NCBI RefSeq assembly: GCF_000429725.1
Contig: NZ_AUCK01000033.1
Span: 1 to 44,362, forward strand
DNA length: 44,362 nt
Direction of reading: 5' to 3'
Origin: Alkalicoccus chagannorensis DSM 18086
GTDB taxonomy: Bacteria > Bacillota > Bacilli > Bacillales > Salisediminibacteriaceae
A program made the translations under genes and the position numbers. Of the stretch, positions 14,616 to 22,833 are shown piece after piece. The notes beneath the pieces were generated by a model that was given only the letters and a program-made list of their open reading frames with translations, ran no database searches and had not been told where the DNA came from. Within the stretch, counting starts at the first letter, position 1. The number at the start of each line of letters is the position of its first letter.

Positions 14616-15176
14616 ATGACCATTTACGTGAATGAAAAACTCGATGCAAAGGGTCTGGCATGTCCAATGCCGATTGTAAAAACAAAAAAACAGATGGAAA
14701 ACATGCAGCCAGGCGAAGTGATTGAAGTACAGGCGACTGACGAAGGATCTCTTGCGGACCTTCAGGCCTGGGCAGGTAAGTCGGGTCACCAGTACATTGG
14801 TACGAACAGGGAGAACGGCGTGCTCTTTCACTACCTTCGTAAATCCAGTGGGGAAGAAAATACCGAACACAGCTTCGAACCGATCGTGGATAACGAAGCT
14901 TTAAAGCAGAAGCTGCAGGAGGATATCCAGCTGGTGGATGTAAGAGAGGAAGCAGAATACGCATTTTCTCATATACCTGGAGCCGTATCAGCACCCTTGG
15001 GAGAACTCGATGCGAAGATGGAAGAGCTGGATAAGGACAAGCCGGTCTATGTCGTCTGCCGCACGGGGACACGCAGTGACCTTGCAGCACAGAAGCTGTC
15101 GGATGCTGCATTCAAAGAAGTATTCAACGTCGTTCCGGGCATGAGCAGCTGGGATGGAGAAACAGAGGGACGCTGA
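14616..15176 (+). CDS. TusA-rhodanese fusion sulfurtransferase
   Basis: 186 residues from ATG 14616 (AGGAGG at 14603-14608; the TTG at 14613 is too close). Residues 5-75 are a TusA domain with the CPMP motif (Cys16 in [14 protein letters not shown]). Residues about 90-180 are a rhodanese domain with the active loop VVCRTGTRS (Cys148). Such fusions take a persulfide on one cysteine and pass it to the other or to a partner. The architecture resembles part of staphylococcal CstA (which has TusA and rhodanese modules). It lies 24 bp after dsrE and 41 bp before the persulfide dioxygenase. Confidence 0.92.
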   Translation: MTIYVNEKLDAKGLACPMPIVKTKKQMENMQPGEVIEVQATDEGSLADLQAWAGKSGHQYIGTNRENGVLFHYLRKSSGEENTEHSFEPIVDNEALKQKLQEDIQLVDVREEAEYAFSHIPGAVSAPLGELDAKMEELDKDKPVYVVCRTGTRSDLAAQKLSDAAFKEVFNVVPGMSSWDGETEGR

Positions 15177-15217
15177 GCCCTCTCTGCACTCATTCGATAA
15201 AAACAGGAGGAGATTTG

Positions 15218-16345
15218 ATGGCAGTAACAGCATGGACACCAGCAGAGACAGCAGCGAAAGTGATGAACGAGGAAAAGGTTTTTATTCTCGACGTTCGTAA
15301 CGAAGATGCCTTTCAGGATTGGAAAATTGAATCAGAGCACTTTGAGTATTTAAATATTCCTTACTTTGACATGCTCGACGGAGTGGAAGATGTAGTAGAA
15401 CAGCTTCCGAAAGACAAAGATATACTCGTTGTGTGTGCCAAAGTCGGTTCTTCCGAGATGGTAGCAGACATGCTGTCGGATGAAGGGCTGGACGTTGCCT
15501 ATCTGGAAGGTGGGATGAAAGCCTGGAGCGAGCACCTGGAACCAGTAAAAGTAGGCGATATTCCGGGAGGCGCGCTTTATCAATTCCTCCGCCTCGGCAA
15601 AGGCTGCCTGTCGTATATGGCGGTTTCCAATGGGGAAGCCGTTGTCATTGATGCGGTTCGTATGACCGACACCTTCGAAGCGTTCGCTCAGAAGCAGGGA
15701 GCCGTCATCAAACACGTACTGGATACGCACCTTCACGCGGATCATATTTCCGGCGGAAGAATGCTGGCTGAAAACACCGGTGCTTCGTACTGGCTGCCCC
15801 CAAAAGATGCAGGTGAAGTAACCTTCCGCTATGAACCATTAGAAGATGAGCAGACCATCGCCTTTGGTGAAACGGAAGTTGCCGTGCATGCGGTATATTC
15901 ACCAGGGCACACGATTGGCTCGACCTCTTTCATCATGAATCAGCAGTATCTATTCAGCGGAGACATTCTGTTCGTGGATTCTATCGGCCGCCCCGACCTG
16001 GCAGGGAAAGCAGAAGACTGGGTCGCCGATCTTCGGAACACGCTCTATCAAACGTATGCTTCGCTTTCTAAAGACCTGATTGTGCTTCCGGCCCATTTCA
16101 TGAACATGTCGGAAATTGGAGACGATCATACGGTGAAAGCAGAGCTGGGTGAACTGTTCAAAAAAAACCACGGACTGAACATGGAAGACGAGGAAGCATT
16201 CCGCAGAACCGTCACGGAGAACCTGCCGCCGCAGCCGAATTCCCATGAGGAAATTCGTCAGACGAATATGGGAAAGATCACCCCGGAAGAAGAGAAGCAG
16301 CGTGAAATGGAAATCGGCCCGAACCGCTGTGCCGTTCAGCAGTAA
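15218..16345 (+). CDS. Rhodanese-persulfide dioxygenase fusion (CstB-like)
   Basis: 375 residues from ATG 15218. The N-terminal rhodanese domain (1-110) has its cysteine in VVCAKVGSS (Cys73). The C-terminal metallo-beta-lactamase domain (about 118-340) is of ETHE1/persulfide dioxygenase type: [13 protein letters not shown] (H171, H173, D175, H176), [25 protein letters not shown] and LPAHF. These bind one mononuclear Fe(II), which oxidises glutathione, bacillithiol or CoA persulfide to sulfite. S. aureus CstB has the dioxygenase first and rhodanese modules after; here the order is reversed, so I avoid the symbol. Third gene of the CstR-controlled unit. Confidence 0.92.
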   Translation: MAVTAWTPAETAAKVMNEEKVFILDVRNEDAFQDWKIESEHFEYLNIPYFDMLDGVEDVVEQLPKDKDILVVCAKVGSSEMVADMLSDEGLDVAYLEGGMKAWSEHLEPVKVGDIPGGALYQFLRLGKGCLSYMAVSNGEAVVIDAVRMTDTFEAFAQKQGAVIKHVLDTHLHADHISGGRMLAENTGASYWLPPKDAGEVTFRYEPLEDEQTIAFGETEVAVHAVYSPGHTIGSTSFIMNQQYLFSGDILFVDSIGRPDLAGKAEDWVADLRNTLYQTYASLSKDLIVLPAHFMNMSEIGDDHTVKAELGELFKKNHGLNMEDEEAFRRTVTENLPPQPNSHEEIRQTNMGKITPEEEKQREMEIGPNRCAVQQ

Positions 16346-16372
16346 TAAAAATAACGTTGAGGAGAGATAAAC

Positions 16373-16600
16373 ATGGAAGCAGCTCAAATGATAGACGCAA
16401 AAGGAATGGCATGCCCGATGCCGATTGTAAAGACGAAAAAAGCGATGGATAAACTCGATTCAGGTGACGTGCTCGAACTGCGGGCAACAGATCAAGGGGC
16501 CAAAGCAGACGTGGCGGCATGGAGCAAATCCACAGGCCACGAACTTTTGGAACAAAAAGAAGAAGGCGGCGTGCTTACTTTCTGGATTAAGAAAAAATAA
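16373..16600 (+). CDS. TusA-like sulfur carrier protein
   Basis: 75 residues, single TusA domain: [20 protein letters not shown] with the sulfur-carrying Cys14 and the C-terminal GGVLTFWIKKK. The N-terminal half is nearly identical to the TusA domain of the fusion at 14616, so one probably arose from a copy of the other. It likely shuttles persulfide between DsrE-like and rhodanese partners. GAGGAGAG precedes ATG 16373, and the terminator at 16618 closes the unit. Confidence 0.92.
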   Translation: MEAAQMIDAKGMACPMPIVKTKKAMDKLDSGDVLELRATDQGAKADVAAWSKSTGHELLEQKEEGGVLTFWIKKK

Positions 16601-16617
16601 AGGATGAACCCTTAAGT

Positions 16618-16652
16618 CGAACCGGGAGTGTCTGCCGGTTCGGCTTTTCTCT
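16618..16652 (+). terminator. Terminator of the dsrE-tusA unit
   Basis: CGAACCGG/CCGGTTCG stem around GAGTGTCTG, then GCTTTTCTCTTTT. Confidence 0.8.
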
Positions 16653-16695
16653 TTTGGTGATAAGAATGAATTCATTATGGTTCAAAATAAATGAA

Positions 16696-16755
16696 ATGTT
16701 GGGGAAGAGGTGCGTGTCCGTGACATCTTTTCATTTGTTTCAGGTGGACGCCTGC
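16696..16755 (+). repeat. 60-nt dispersed intergenic block, copy 1
   Basis: By eye, 49 of 60 positions match 24617-24676 without gaps; the shared core is GACATCTTTTC and GTTTCAGG.GGA.GCCTGC. Both copies start roughly 50 to 80 bp after an operon terminator and on the same strand as the preceding gene. Confidence 0.65.
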
Positions 16756-16904
16756 TTGGTCCCTCTGGCATCAACGCCCTTCCCTCCTGAAAAGGATTCG
16801 TTTTTGTTTTTTCAAAGAGAAGGCTACGTGCCTTTTGAAAAGCGTCTGAGTATGCCTAAGCCGATTCCCCCACCAGGATGTGAATGAGAACGTTCATTTT
16901 TCTC

Positions 16905-17040
16905 AAAAAAGACTGCGGAGCGCGCTGGGAAGAAAGAAAATCTCTTTCTTCCTGTCAAAAGATTTACGCGGCACCGCTCGCCGCTCCGACCAAAAGGCGT
17001 TCCGCAATGTTGTTCGGGAGAGAACCTGGGAAGTATTCTC
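16905..17040 (+). repeat. Dispersed intergenic repeat, CCGACCAAAAGG family, copy 2
   Basis: GCGGAGCGCGCTG is followed by a 10-bp hairpin (GGAAGAAAGA/TCTTTCTTCC), then CCGACCAAAAGGCG at 16986-16999. It has the same order of parts and similar spacing as the copy at 10121-10245. Confidence 0.55.
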
Positions 17041-17238
17041 CTGCAAACGGTGTGCACCTTCAGCCCATCCCCGGCTCCGGTGCGGGCGTGACAACAGGCG
17101 GCATGTTGAATAGAAAAAGATGTTTCCTCCTTCCATCTGCTCCCTCTTTACTAATTCTTTCGTAACAAAAAAGTTTTTCGATTCACCAATCAGGGAATGT
17201 GTGGTACAAAGACTTGAGTAGAAAGGAGTGGCAGTCTG

Positions 17239-17808
17239 ATGTCTTCTTTAATGATGATGACCCACCGGACGATGCAACCGGAAATGGAACAAGAGCCGCT
17301 GTTCTGGGGATTGAGCGAGAAAGGTCGGTGTGAAGCCGAAGAAATAAGGGAGGAGCTTCCTTCTTTTTCTTTTGTCTACAGTGGAGCGTATCGGAGTGCG
17401 GTAGAAACTGCCTACATTGTAGCGGCTGGCGCCGGGGTGAAGTGGGGCGGACTCCGCGAAACGTTAAAAGATCCTGAACTGCCTGTCAGTAAACCGGAAG
17501 AGGCATCGAAGTTTTTTAACTACCCTGCCTCGGTGGAAGCAGGAAGGCTACCTGCTGATATGTGGCTGGAAGAAGCACAAAGCATCGTGGCAGATAAAAT
17601 CGGCAGCGAGATTCGGGACAACCTGCTGCTCGTAGCCTCTCCGCAGCTTCTTGCTTTTATCGCGCACGTGTATACCGGGAAGGACCCGGAAGAACTATAC
17701 GAGCAGCTCTACCACGGCAGAATCCTTATCTGCAGAGAAGAAAGCATTTCTGTCCGCCATACGGATATAGCAGCAGAACACCGGGATGCAGCAAGGTGCA
17801 GAGAATGA
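17239..17808 (+). CDS. Degenerate histidine phosphatase (phosphoglycerate mutase-like) protein
   Basis: 189 residues laid out like a histidine phosphatase. MMTHRTMQPEM stands where the RHG catalytic motif belongs, then LSEKGRCEAEEIREEL (usual LTxxGxxQAxxL), FVYSGAYRSAVETAYIV (usual YSSPLxRAxQTA) and LLLVASPQLLAFIAHVYTG where VSHGG should be. The RHG arginine-histidine pair is altered to HRT and the second histidine is missing, so normal phosphatase chemistry is doubtful. It could be a pseudoenzyme or binding protein. AAAGGAG lies ten bases before ATG 17239. Its stop overlaps the next start (ATGA), so it is coupled to the phosphodiesterase gene. Confidence 0.7.
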   Translation: MSSLMMMTHRTMQPEMEQEPLFWGLSEKGRCEAEEIREELPSFSFVYSGAYRSAVETAYIVAAGAGVKWGGLRETLKDPELPVSKPEEASKFFNYPASVEAGRLPADMWLEEAQSIVADKIGSEIRDNLLLVASPQLLAFIAHVYTGKDPEELYEQLYHGRILICREESISVRHTDIAAEHRDAARCRE

Positions 17809-18308
17809 ACCTCCTTCTTGTTGGCGATACGCACCTGCCTAAAAAAAGGCGTTTTTTTGACGATGAGGTACAACAGGAGATTCTGGCAGCAGATCATGTG
17901 ATACATACGGGTGATTTTACGTCTCTGGAAGCATACCAGTGGTTTGAATCCCACACGTCCCTGTCCGCGGTTTACGGAAATGCGGATGAAGAGGAAGTGA
18001 AAAAACGTTTAAGGCCTTCACTGGAGATGCAGGCCGGCGCGTGGAAACTGGCTGTCATGCACGGACATGAAGGGAAGGGGAAAGGTGCGGAAGAACATGT
18101 CAGACGGGCCTGCAAGGAAACAGATGCAGATATCGTGATTTTCGGCCATTCCCATATACCGTACTGCAGATGGCATGGCAGCACCTTGTTCATCAACCCC
18201 GGTTCCTTGACCGACAGCAGAAAAGTACCGATGCGCTCCTGTGTGCACCTGGATTTGTCCGTACAGGCACCGGTCGTCGCTTTTCGGTATTTCTCTGGAC
18301 GTTTCTGA
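17805..18308 (+). CDS. YfcE/MJ0936-type metallophosphoesterase
   Basis: 167 residues from ATG 17805, which overlaps the previous stop. The metal-binding motifs of the calcineurin-like family are all there: VGDTHLP (GDxH), VIHTGDFTS (GDxxD-like, with F-T), VYGNADEEE (GNxD variant), VMHGH and IFGHSHIPY (GHTH-like). The ending is LFINPGSLTDSRK, the NPGS mark of the YfcE/MJ0936 branch. Such enzymes hydrolyse phosphodiesters in a Mn-dependent way; some act on 2',3'-cyclic nucleotides. The natural substrate is unknown. Confidence 0.9.
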   Translation: MNLLLVGDTHLPKKRRFFDDEVQQEILAADHVIHTGDFTSLEAYQWFESHTSLSAVYGNADEEEVKKRLRPSLEMQAGAWKLAVMHGHEGKGKGAEEHVRRACKETDADIVIFGHSHIPYCRWHGSTLFINPGSLTDSRKVPMRSCVHLDLSVQAPVVAFRYFSGRF

Positions 18309-18345
18309 TTCCTGCATGATATGATTGTGTGCGGAATAAATAGGG

Positions 18346-18383
18346 ATAGAGGTTCTAGCTCAACCCTCTATAAAAAACTAGGT
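18346..18383 (+). ncRNA. preQ1-I riboswitch aptamer
   Basis: The sequence AGAGGTTCTAGCT (18348-18360), then CAACCCTCTATAAAAAACTAGG, agrees with the preQ1 class I aptamer. It has the P1 stem AGAGG/CCTCT, the loop cytosine that reads preQ1, and the A-rich tail that forms the H-type pseudoknot. It sits 90 bp ahead of queC. preQ1 binding should lower expression of the queCDE genes. Confidence 0.93.
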
Positions 18384-18413
18384 CCCGCACATATGAACCC
18401 GTGTGCAGACTTT

Positions 18414-18449
18414 GCTGTGAGCTGATATTCAGCCGCAGCCTATTTTTTT
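18414..18449 (+). terminator. Riboswitch-controlled terminator before queC
   Basis: GCTG-TGA-GCTGA-TAT-TCAGC-CG-CAGC folds into a two-part stem followed by CTATTTTTTT. It lies between the preQ1 aptamer and the queC start, so it is the likely expression platform. The GCACA/TGTGC pairing at 18386-18405 could take part in an alternative fold. Confidence 0.75.
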
Positions 18450-18474
18450 GGACCTGAGGAAAAGGAGATACACC

Positions 18475-19128
18475 ATGTCTGAAAAAGCAGTAGTCGTTTT
18501 CAGCGGTGGACAGGACAGCACGACTTGCCTGTTCTGGGCGCTGGAACGTTTTGATGAAGTACACCTCGTGACATTCGATTATCAGCAGCGGCACAGCCAG
18601 GAGCTGGAGACAGCAGCGGCGATCGCCGACGAGCTTGGGCTGCATCATAAAGTGATGGACATGTCGCTGTTGAACCAGCTTGCACCGAATGCGCTCACAC
18701 GGGAAGATATCGATATTGAAACCGGAGAAGATGGTCTTCCGTCCACCTTTGTTCCCGGGAGAAATCATTTGTTCATGTCCTTTGCAGCCGTTTACGCCTA
18801 TCAGCTCGGAGCTCGCCATATTATTACAGGCGTGTGTGAGACAGATTTCAGCGGATACCCCGACTGCAGGGATATGTTTATCAAGTCGCTGAATGTGACC
18901 CTCAATCTCGGCATGAATGCTGATTTCATTCTTCATACGCCTCTGATGTGGCTGGATAAAGCCGAAACCTGGGAATTGGCGGATGAGCTGGACGCGCTGG
19001 ACTTTGTCCGGACGAAAACACTCACCTGCTATAACGGAATACCCGGCGACGGGTGCGGCAGCTGTCCAGCATGCGAACTGCGCAGTGCAGGGCTGCAGAA
19101 GTATTTGAAGCAGAAGGAGGCCCGATGA
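18475..19128 (+). CDS. queC: 7-cyano-7-deazaguanine synthase QueC
   Basis: 217 residues from ATG 18475 (AAAGGAGA upstream). It has the PP-loop ATPase motif [23 protein letters not shown], and the C-terminal zinc site [21 protein letters not shown] (four cysteines). QueC converts 7-carboxy-7-deazaguanine to preQ0 using ATP and ammonia in the queuosine pathway. First gene under the preQ1 riboswitch; its last base is shared with the queD start. Confidence 0.95.
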   Translation: MSEKAVVVFSGGQDSTTCLFWALERFDEVHLVTFDYQQRHSQELETAAAIADELGLHHKVMDMSLLNQLAPNALTREDIDIETGEDGLPSTFVPGRNHLFMSFAAVYAYQLGARHIITGVCETDFSGYPDCRDMFIKSLNVTLNLGMNADFILHTPLMWLDKAETWELADELDALDFVRTKTLTCYNGIPGDGCGSCPACELRSAGLQKYLKQKEAR

Positions 19129-19613
19129 TGTTTGGTTTCCGTATTGTAGAGAACCTGCAGAAGCTTGGTAAAGATATTCAGCGGTCTCAGCTGAAATACC
19201 ACCATAAACGGGTGATGGTTTCGAAAGAATTTACGTTCGATGCTGCGCACCATCTGCACGATTATGAGGGGAAGTGCAAAAATCTCCACGGCCATACGTA
19301 TACAGTAGTATTCGGTATCAGCGGGTATGTAGATGACCGTGGAATCATGATGGACTTCGGCGACATCAAAGACATCTGGAAAGAAGACATTGAGCCATAC
19401 CTGGATCACCGCTATCTCAATGAAATGCTGCCGCCAATGAACACGACGGCGGAAAACATGGTGGTCTGGATCTATGAAAAAATGGAGGAGTCGCTTCACC
19501 AGCAGCAGGCTTCCTCGTCCCAGCATTTCCGTACCGAGTTTGTCCGCCTCTTCGAAACCCCGACCAGCTATGCTGAAGTAAGAAGGGAGTGGATGGAACA
19601 TGGCAGCAGGTAA
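19128..19613 (+). CDS. queD: 6-carboxy-5,6,7,8-tetrahydropterin synthase QueD
   Basis: 161 residues from ATG 19128 (AAGGAGG seven bases upstream; ATG 19125 is also possible). The family core is FTFDAAHHLHDYEGKCKNLHGHTYTV, with the zinc histidines and catalytic cysteine (quoted in pieces: FDAAHHLHDY, GKCKNLHGHTY). MDFGDIK and LDHRYLNE follow. QueD turns 7,8-dihydroneopterin triphosphate into carboxytetrahydropterin. It has about 35 extra N-terminal residues before the core, as in many Bacillus homologues. Overlaps queE by 14 bases. Confidence 0.94.
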   Translation: MFGFRIVENLQKLGKDIQRSQLKYHHKRVMVSKEFTFDAAHHLHDYEGKCKNLHGHTYTVVFGISGYVDDRGIMMDFGDIKDIWKEDIEPYLDHRYLNEMLPPMNTTAENMVVWIYEKMEESLHQQQASSSQHFRTEFVRLFETPTSYAEVRREWMEHGSR

Positions 19614-20337
19614 GATCCCCGTACTTGAAATCTTTGGGCCGACCTTTCAAGGGGAAGGCATGGTTATCGGTCAAAAAACAATGTTCGTCCGTACGGCAGG
19701 GTGCGATTATTCCTGCTCCTGGTGCGATTCAGCGTTTACGTGGGATGGCAGCGCTGCCTCTGACATCCGGATGATGACTGCGGAGGAAGTACTGGAAAAA
19801 CTTCGTCTGAAAGCAGGAACGAACTTTTCTCATGTGACGATCTCAGGAGGAAACCCGGCTCTGTTGGAAGCCATTGGTCCGCTCGTGGATCTTCTGCATG
19901 AACATCACATCGATGCTGCGCTGGAAACCCAGGGGAGCCGCTGGCAGGACTGGTTTTATCAGATTGATGATCTGACCATTTCTCCGAAGCCGCCGAGTTC
20001 GAACATGACACCGGACATGGAACGGCTGGACACGATAGTGGAGAAACTGATCGAGGCAGGACGGGCTCCTAATACGAGCGTAAAAGTGGTTGTTTTTGAT
20101 GAGGCTGACTTTCAGTTTGCCAAAAAGATTCACCACCGCTATCCGTCTCTTGCTTTTTATCTGCAGACGGGCAATGACGTACTGGATGAAAAAGCACCAG
20201 TGGAAAACTTGTCTTCCCATCTGCTTCATCAATACGAGAAACTCGTGGATCGAACGATGGAGGATGAAGCGATGAACCGTGTCCGCGTGCTGCCGCAGCT
20301 GCATACGCTTGTCTGGGGAAACCAGCGGGGCGTCTGA
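19600..20337 (+). CDS. queE: 7-carboxy-7-deazaguanine synthase QueE (radical SAM)
   Basis: 245 residues. GPTFQGEGMVIGQ is followed by the CxxxCxxC iron-sulfur motif in TAGCDYSCSWCDSAF, the typical QueE motif, and by VTISGGNPAL and PKPPSSN. QueE rearranges carboxytetrahydropterin to 7-carboxy-7-deazaguanine using SAM. The start overlaps queD, so translation is coupled. queF, which usually follows in Bacillus and reduces preQ0 to preQ1, is not here; the next gene is trhO. Confidence 0.95.
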   Translation: MAAGKIPVLEIFGPTFQGEGMVIGQKTMFVRTAGCDYSCSWCDSAFTWDGSAASDIRMMTAEEVLEKLRLKAGTNFSHVTISGGNPALLEAIGPLVDLLHEHHIDAALETQGSRWQDWFYQIDDLTISPKPPSSNMTPDMERLDTIVEKLIEAGRAPNTSVKVVVFDEADFQFAKKIHHRYPSLAFYLQTGNDVLDEKAPVENLSSHLLHQYEKLVDRTMEDEAMNRVRVLPQLHTLVWGNQRGV

Positions 20338-20460
20338 ATACACAGGATCAGGCTTGGATACGGTGGACAGCATTTGGTATACTAACACCTGATTTCACAT
20401 ATTAAAAAAGGCACAGCATATCTGCTGTCACATCGATTAATCAAGGAGGAATCAGCAGTT

Positions 20461-21432
20461 ATGAGCAGTAATTATCAAGTTCTGCTTTACTATCTATACA
20501 CGGATATCAATAATCCGGAAGAAAAAACGCAGGAACATCTGGAGTATTGTAAAAGCCTCGGGCTCCGCGGCCGTATTTTAATTGCCGGGGAAGGCATCAA
20601 TGGAACAGTGTCCGGGACAGTCGAGCAGACAGAACAGTACATGGAAGACATGAAGGCGGATCCGCTTTTTCAAGATATTACGTTCAAAATCGATGAAGCG
20701 GACGAACACGCATTTAAAAAGATGCATGTCCGTCACCGTCCGGAGCTGGTGACACTCCGGCTGGAAGAAGAAGATGTGGATCCAAGACAGGTGACCGGCC
20801 GTTACCTGAAGCCAAAAGAGTGGCTGGAAAAGCTTCAGGATCCAGACACAGTGGTTCTCGACGCACGAAACAAATACGAATACGACCTTGGTCATTTTGA
20901 AGGTGCGATCCGACCGGACATCGATACGTTCCGCGAACTGCCGGAATGGGTGGATGAGAACCGCGGGCTGCTGGAAGGCAAAGAAATCATGACGTACTGC
21001 ACCGGTGGTATCCGCTGTGAGAAGTTCTCCGGGTGGCTGAAAGAAAAAGGATTCGATCAGGTGAATCACCTTGAAGGGGGCATCATCACGTACGGAAAGG
21101 ATCCAGAAGCGAAAGGACGGCTCTGGAAAGGCCAGTGCTACGTATTTGACGAGCGTATCAGTGTTCCGGTGAATCAGGAGGAGCACGTCGTTGTCGGTCG
21201 GGATCATTTCGACGGGGAGCCATGCGAGCGCTACATCAACTGCGCGAATCCGGATTGCAACGATCAGATTCTTGCTTCTGAAGAAAACGAAGTATTCTAC
21301 CTTGGCGGATGTTCGCACGAATGCCGCATCCATCCGAGAAACCGATTTATTGAAATGAACAGCATGAAAGCGGACGAGGTAGCTGAACAGCTGCAGCGTA
21401 TCGAAGCATACCTCGGTGAAACCGCCCGCTGA
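20461..21432 (+). CDS. trhO: tRNA uridine-34 hydroxylase TrhO (rhodanese family, UPF0176)
   Basis: 323 residues, full length. The N-terminal acylphosphatase-like domain includes [18 protein letters not shown] rhodanese domain (about 125-220) has [16 protein letters not shown] and active loop [17 protein letters not shown]-terminal zinc-binding region has cysteines in [13 protein letters not shown] and GGCSHECR. TrhO forms 5-hydroxyuridine at tRNA position 34, the first step to mo5U in Gram-positives. Neighbouring queuosine genes also modify position 34 of tRNAs, giving a local wobble-base theme. AAGGAGGAA precedes ATG 20461. Confidence 0.95.
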   Translation: MSSNYQVLLYYLYTDINNPEEKTQEHLEYCKSLGLRGRILIAGEGINGTVSGTVEQTEQYMEDMKADPLFQDITFKIDEADEHAFKKMHVRHRPELVTLRLEEEDVDPRQVTGRYLKPKEWLEKLQDPDTVVLDARNKYEYDLGHFEGAIRPDIDTFRELPEWVDENRGLLEGKEIMTYCTGGIRCEKFSGWLKEKGFDQVNHLEGGIITYGKDPEAKGRLWKGQCYVFDERISVPVNQEEHVVVGRDHFDGEPCERYINCANPDCNDQILASEENEVFYLGGCSHECRIHPRNRFIEMNSMKADEVAEQLQRIEAYLGETAR

Positions 21433-21498
21433 AGACGGCAACAGAGGAATCCCCTTCGTTTCGGTTGCCCGGTCCGGGTGCTTCCTCTTTCTTTCACG

Positions 21499-21527
21499 AA
21501 TTCGCCAGACTGTTTCTGGCGAATTTT
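21499..21527 (+). terminator. Terminator after trhO
   Basis: TTCGCCAGA/TCTGGCGAA stem, loop CTGTT, then TTTTG. Confidence 0.8.
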
Positions 21528-21701
21528 GTCTATTATGCGGGTGGTGAGGCAGGTGTGATCATCAATACGTTTGATAGATGAATCGAATGTTGGTTCCATA
21601 TACGCCTGTTAATGTCGAAAAATGTCGGTTGAATCACCTTTCCTTTTATGCCGGCCGCATCTACAATGAATCCAGATCTAATTTTACAAGGGGGGATCCC
21701 C

Positions 21702-22250
21702 ATGCTGGAAGCACTGATTATTTTTACAGCGCAGTTATTGTATGTTCCGATGCTGACGCTGCGTACCATCATGATGGTCAAGTCAGAGAAAACGAAAGCC
21801 GCCGGACTTGGTGTGATGGAGGGTGTGATTTACGTTGTGGCAGTCGGTCTAGTTTTAAGTGACTTGTCCAACTTTTACAATATGGCAGCGTACGCGCTCG
21901 GTTTCGGTGCTGGTTTGTATATCGGCGCCTATGTAGAAGAAAAGCTGGCTATAGGTTACGTCACCATCGAAGCAAATATTCCAAACAGCAATCCGGAACT
22001 GACCACCCATCTCCGGGAAGTAGGATTCAGTGTCTCTACCTCCACTGTCCAGGGGATTAATCACGAACGATACATGCTTTTCTGCACGGCAAGAAGAGAC
22101 AGAGAAAAAGAATTTTACCGTATCATCGAACAGCATGAAGAAAGTGCCTTTGTGGCCTCCTATGAACCGCGTTCGTTCAAAGGCGGCTATATTACAAAAG
22201 GCATGCGGCGGCGGAGAGAGAAGTATAAAAAGAAAGAGGAATCAGCATAA
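21702..22250 (+). CDS. UPF0316 / DUF2179 membrane protein
   Basis: 182 residues from ATG 21702, preceded by AAGGGGGGA; the longer frame from 21648 has no site. Three membrane helices come first ([59 protein letters not shown]). A cytoplasmic DUF2179-like domain follows ([35 protein letters not shown]) and the tail is very basic ([14 protein letters not shown]). The function of the family is unknown. Confidence 0.88.
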   Translation: MLEALIIFTAQLLYVPMLTLRTIMMVKSEKTKAAGLGVMEGVIYVVAVGLVLSDLSNFYNMAAYALGFGAGLYIGAYVEEKLAIGYVTIEANIPNSNPELTTHLREVGFSVSTSTVQGINHERYMLFCTARRDREKEFYRIIEQHEESAFVASYEPRSFKGGYITKGMRRRREKYKKKEESA

Positions 22251-22402
22251 GTGGGAAGGGGTCTGCTCGGCCTGCACCTGAATGACTTTATTTTCTTCCT
22301 TTGTCGTACAGCTGCGTCCTTCCCATATAAGAGCGGACAGCTTCTTCCGCTGAGCGGGAAGACGGAGACGCTGTTATCCTGGCCCCGTCCACCTTGCCGA
22401 TA

Positions 22403-22437
22403 AGACCCTTACCCTAACATGGGAAGGGCCTTTTTCC
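22403..22437 (+). terminator. Terminator after the UPF0316 gene
   Basis: CCCTT-A-CCC pairs with GGG-AAGGG around TAACAT (one bulged base), then CCTTTTTCC. Confidence 0.7.
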
Positions 22438-22766
22438 TTTGCAGGAAAAGAGAAGATGTCAAAGCAGGATGAAGGCAGATCGGCTCGCTGAGCGGAAAGA
22501 ACGAAAACCTGTTTTTCTATCTATATACATACAGGGAGCTGCACGCAGCTCCAGCCGAAAATCGCGGTTCTCGGTTATGGACAGCGGCTGTTTTCTTTAT
22601 AATAATAATATTTACAAAAACCGGAAGAAATAGCATTTACTCATTTTACATGCGATATATAGGTATTCACTTAGTTCTTGGAAGTCATTATGGCTTGTAT
22701 TGGCAATTAATTAAATCATTAATAGAAAAAATATAATATTCAAAAAATATTATTTACTTCGACAAC

Positions 22767-22800
22767 AGGTTGTAGTACATTTAAACATGTAGTACAACCT
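22767..22800. promoter_or_regulatory. 14-bp inverted repeat before the peptide-binding lipoprotein gene
   Basis: AGGTTGTAGTACAT and ATGTAGTACAACCT are complementary at all but one central position and separated by TTAAAC. It lies 34 bp before the ATG in AT-rich DNA. It could be an operator for a dimeric regulator or a leader hairpin; there is no U-tract, so a terminator is unlikely. Confidence 0.55.
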
Positions 22801-22833
22801 ATTTCGGATTACATATTATTAGGGGGATGAAGC

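Larger units (their letters stand above)
16653..17238. other. Gene-free stretch with two repeat elements
   Basis: Open frames here are short, lack ribosome binding sites and overlap each other on both strands. It holds one copy of the 60-nt dispersed block (16696-16755) and one of the CCGACCAAAAGG element (16905-17040). Near 17160-17200, GTTTTTC and GGGAAT, 14 bases apart, vaguely resemble a SigB promoter before the next gene; this is not strong enough to call. Confidence 0.55.
22251..22833. other. Gene-free stretch: terminator and AT-rich leader
   Basis: The first half has a terminator and GC-rich sequence with GAGCGG and CCGCTGAGCGGGAAG inverted segments, similar in texture to the dispersed repeats. 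From about 22600 base composition changes sharply to A+T (repeated AATATTATT), continuing to the lipoprotein start. No gene is convincing: a 64-codon frame at 22439-22633 lacks a ribosome binding site. Confidence 0.55.

Noticed and set aside
17173-17200. SigB-like promoter before the histidine phosphatase-like gene
   Set aside because: GTTTTT and GGGAAT are only partial matches to GTTTAA and GGGTAT.
22439-22633. 64-codon frame after the UPF0316 terminator
   Set aside because: No ribosome binding site, starts inside the terminator tail, basic low-complexity product.
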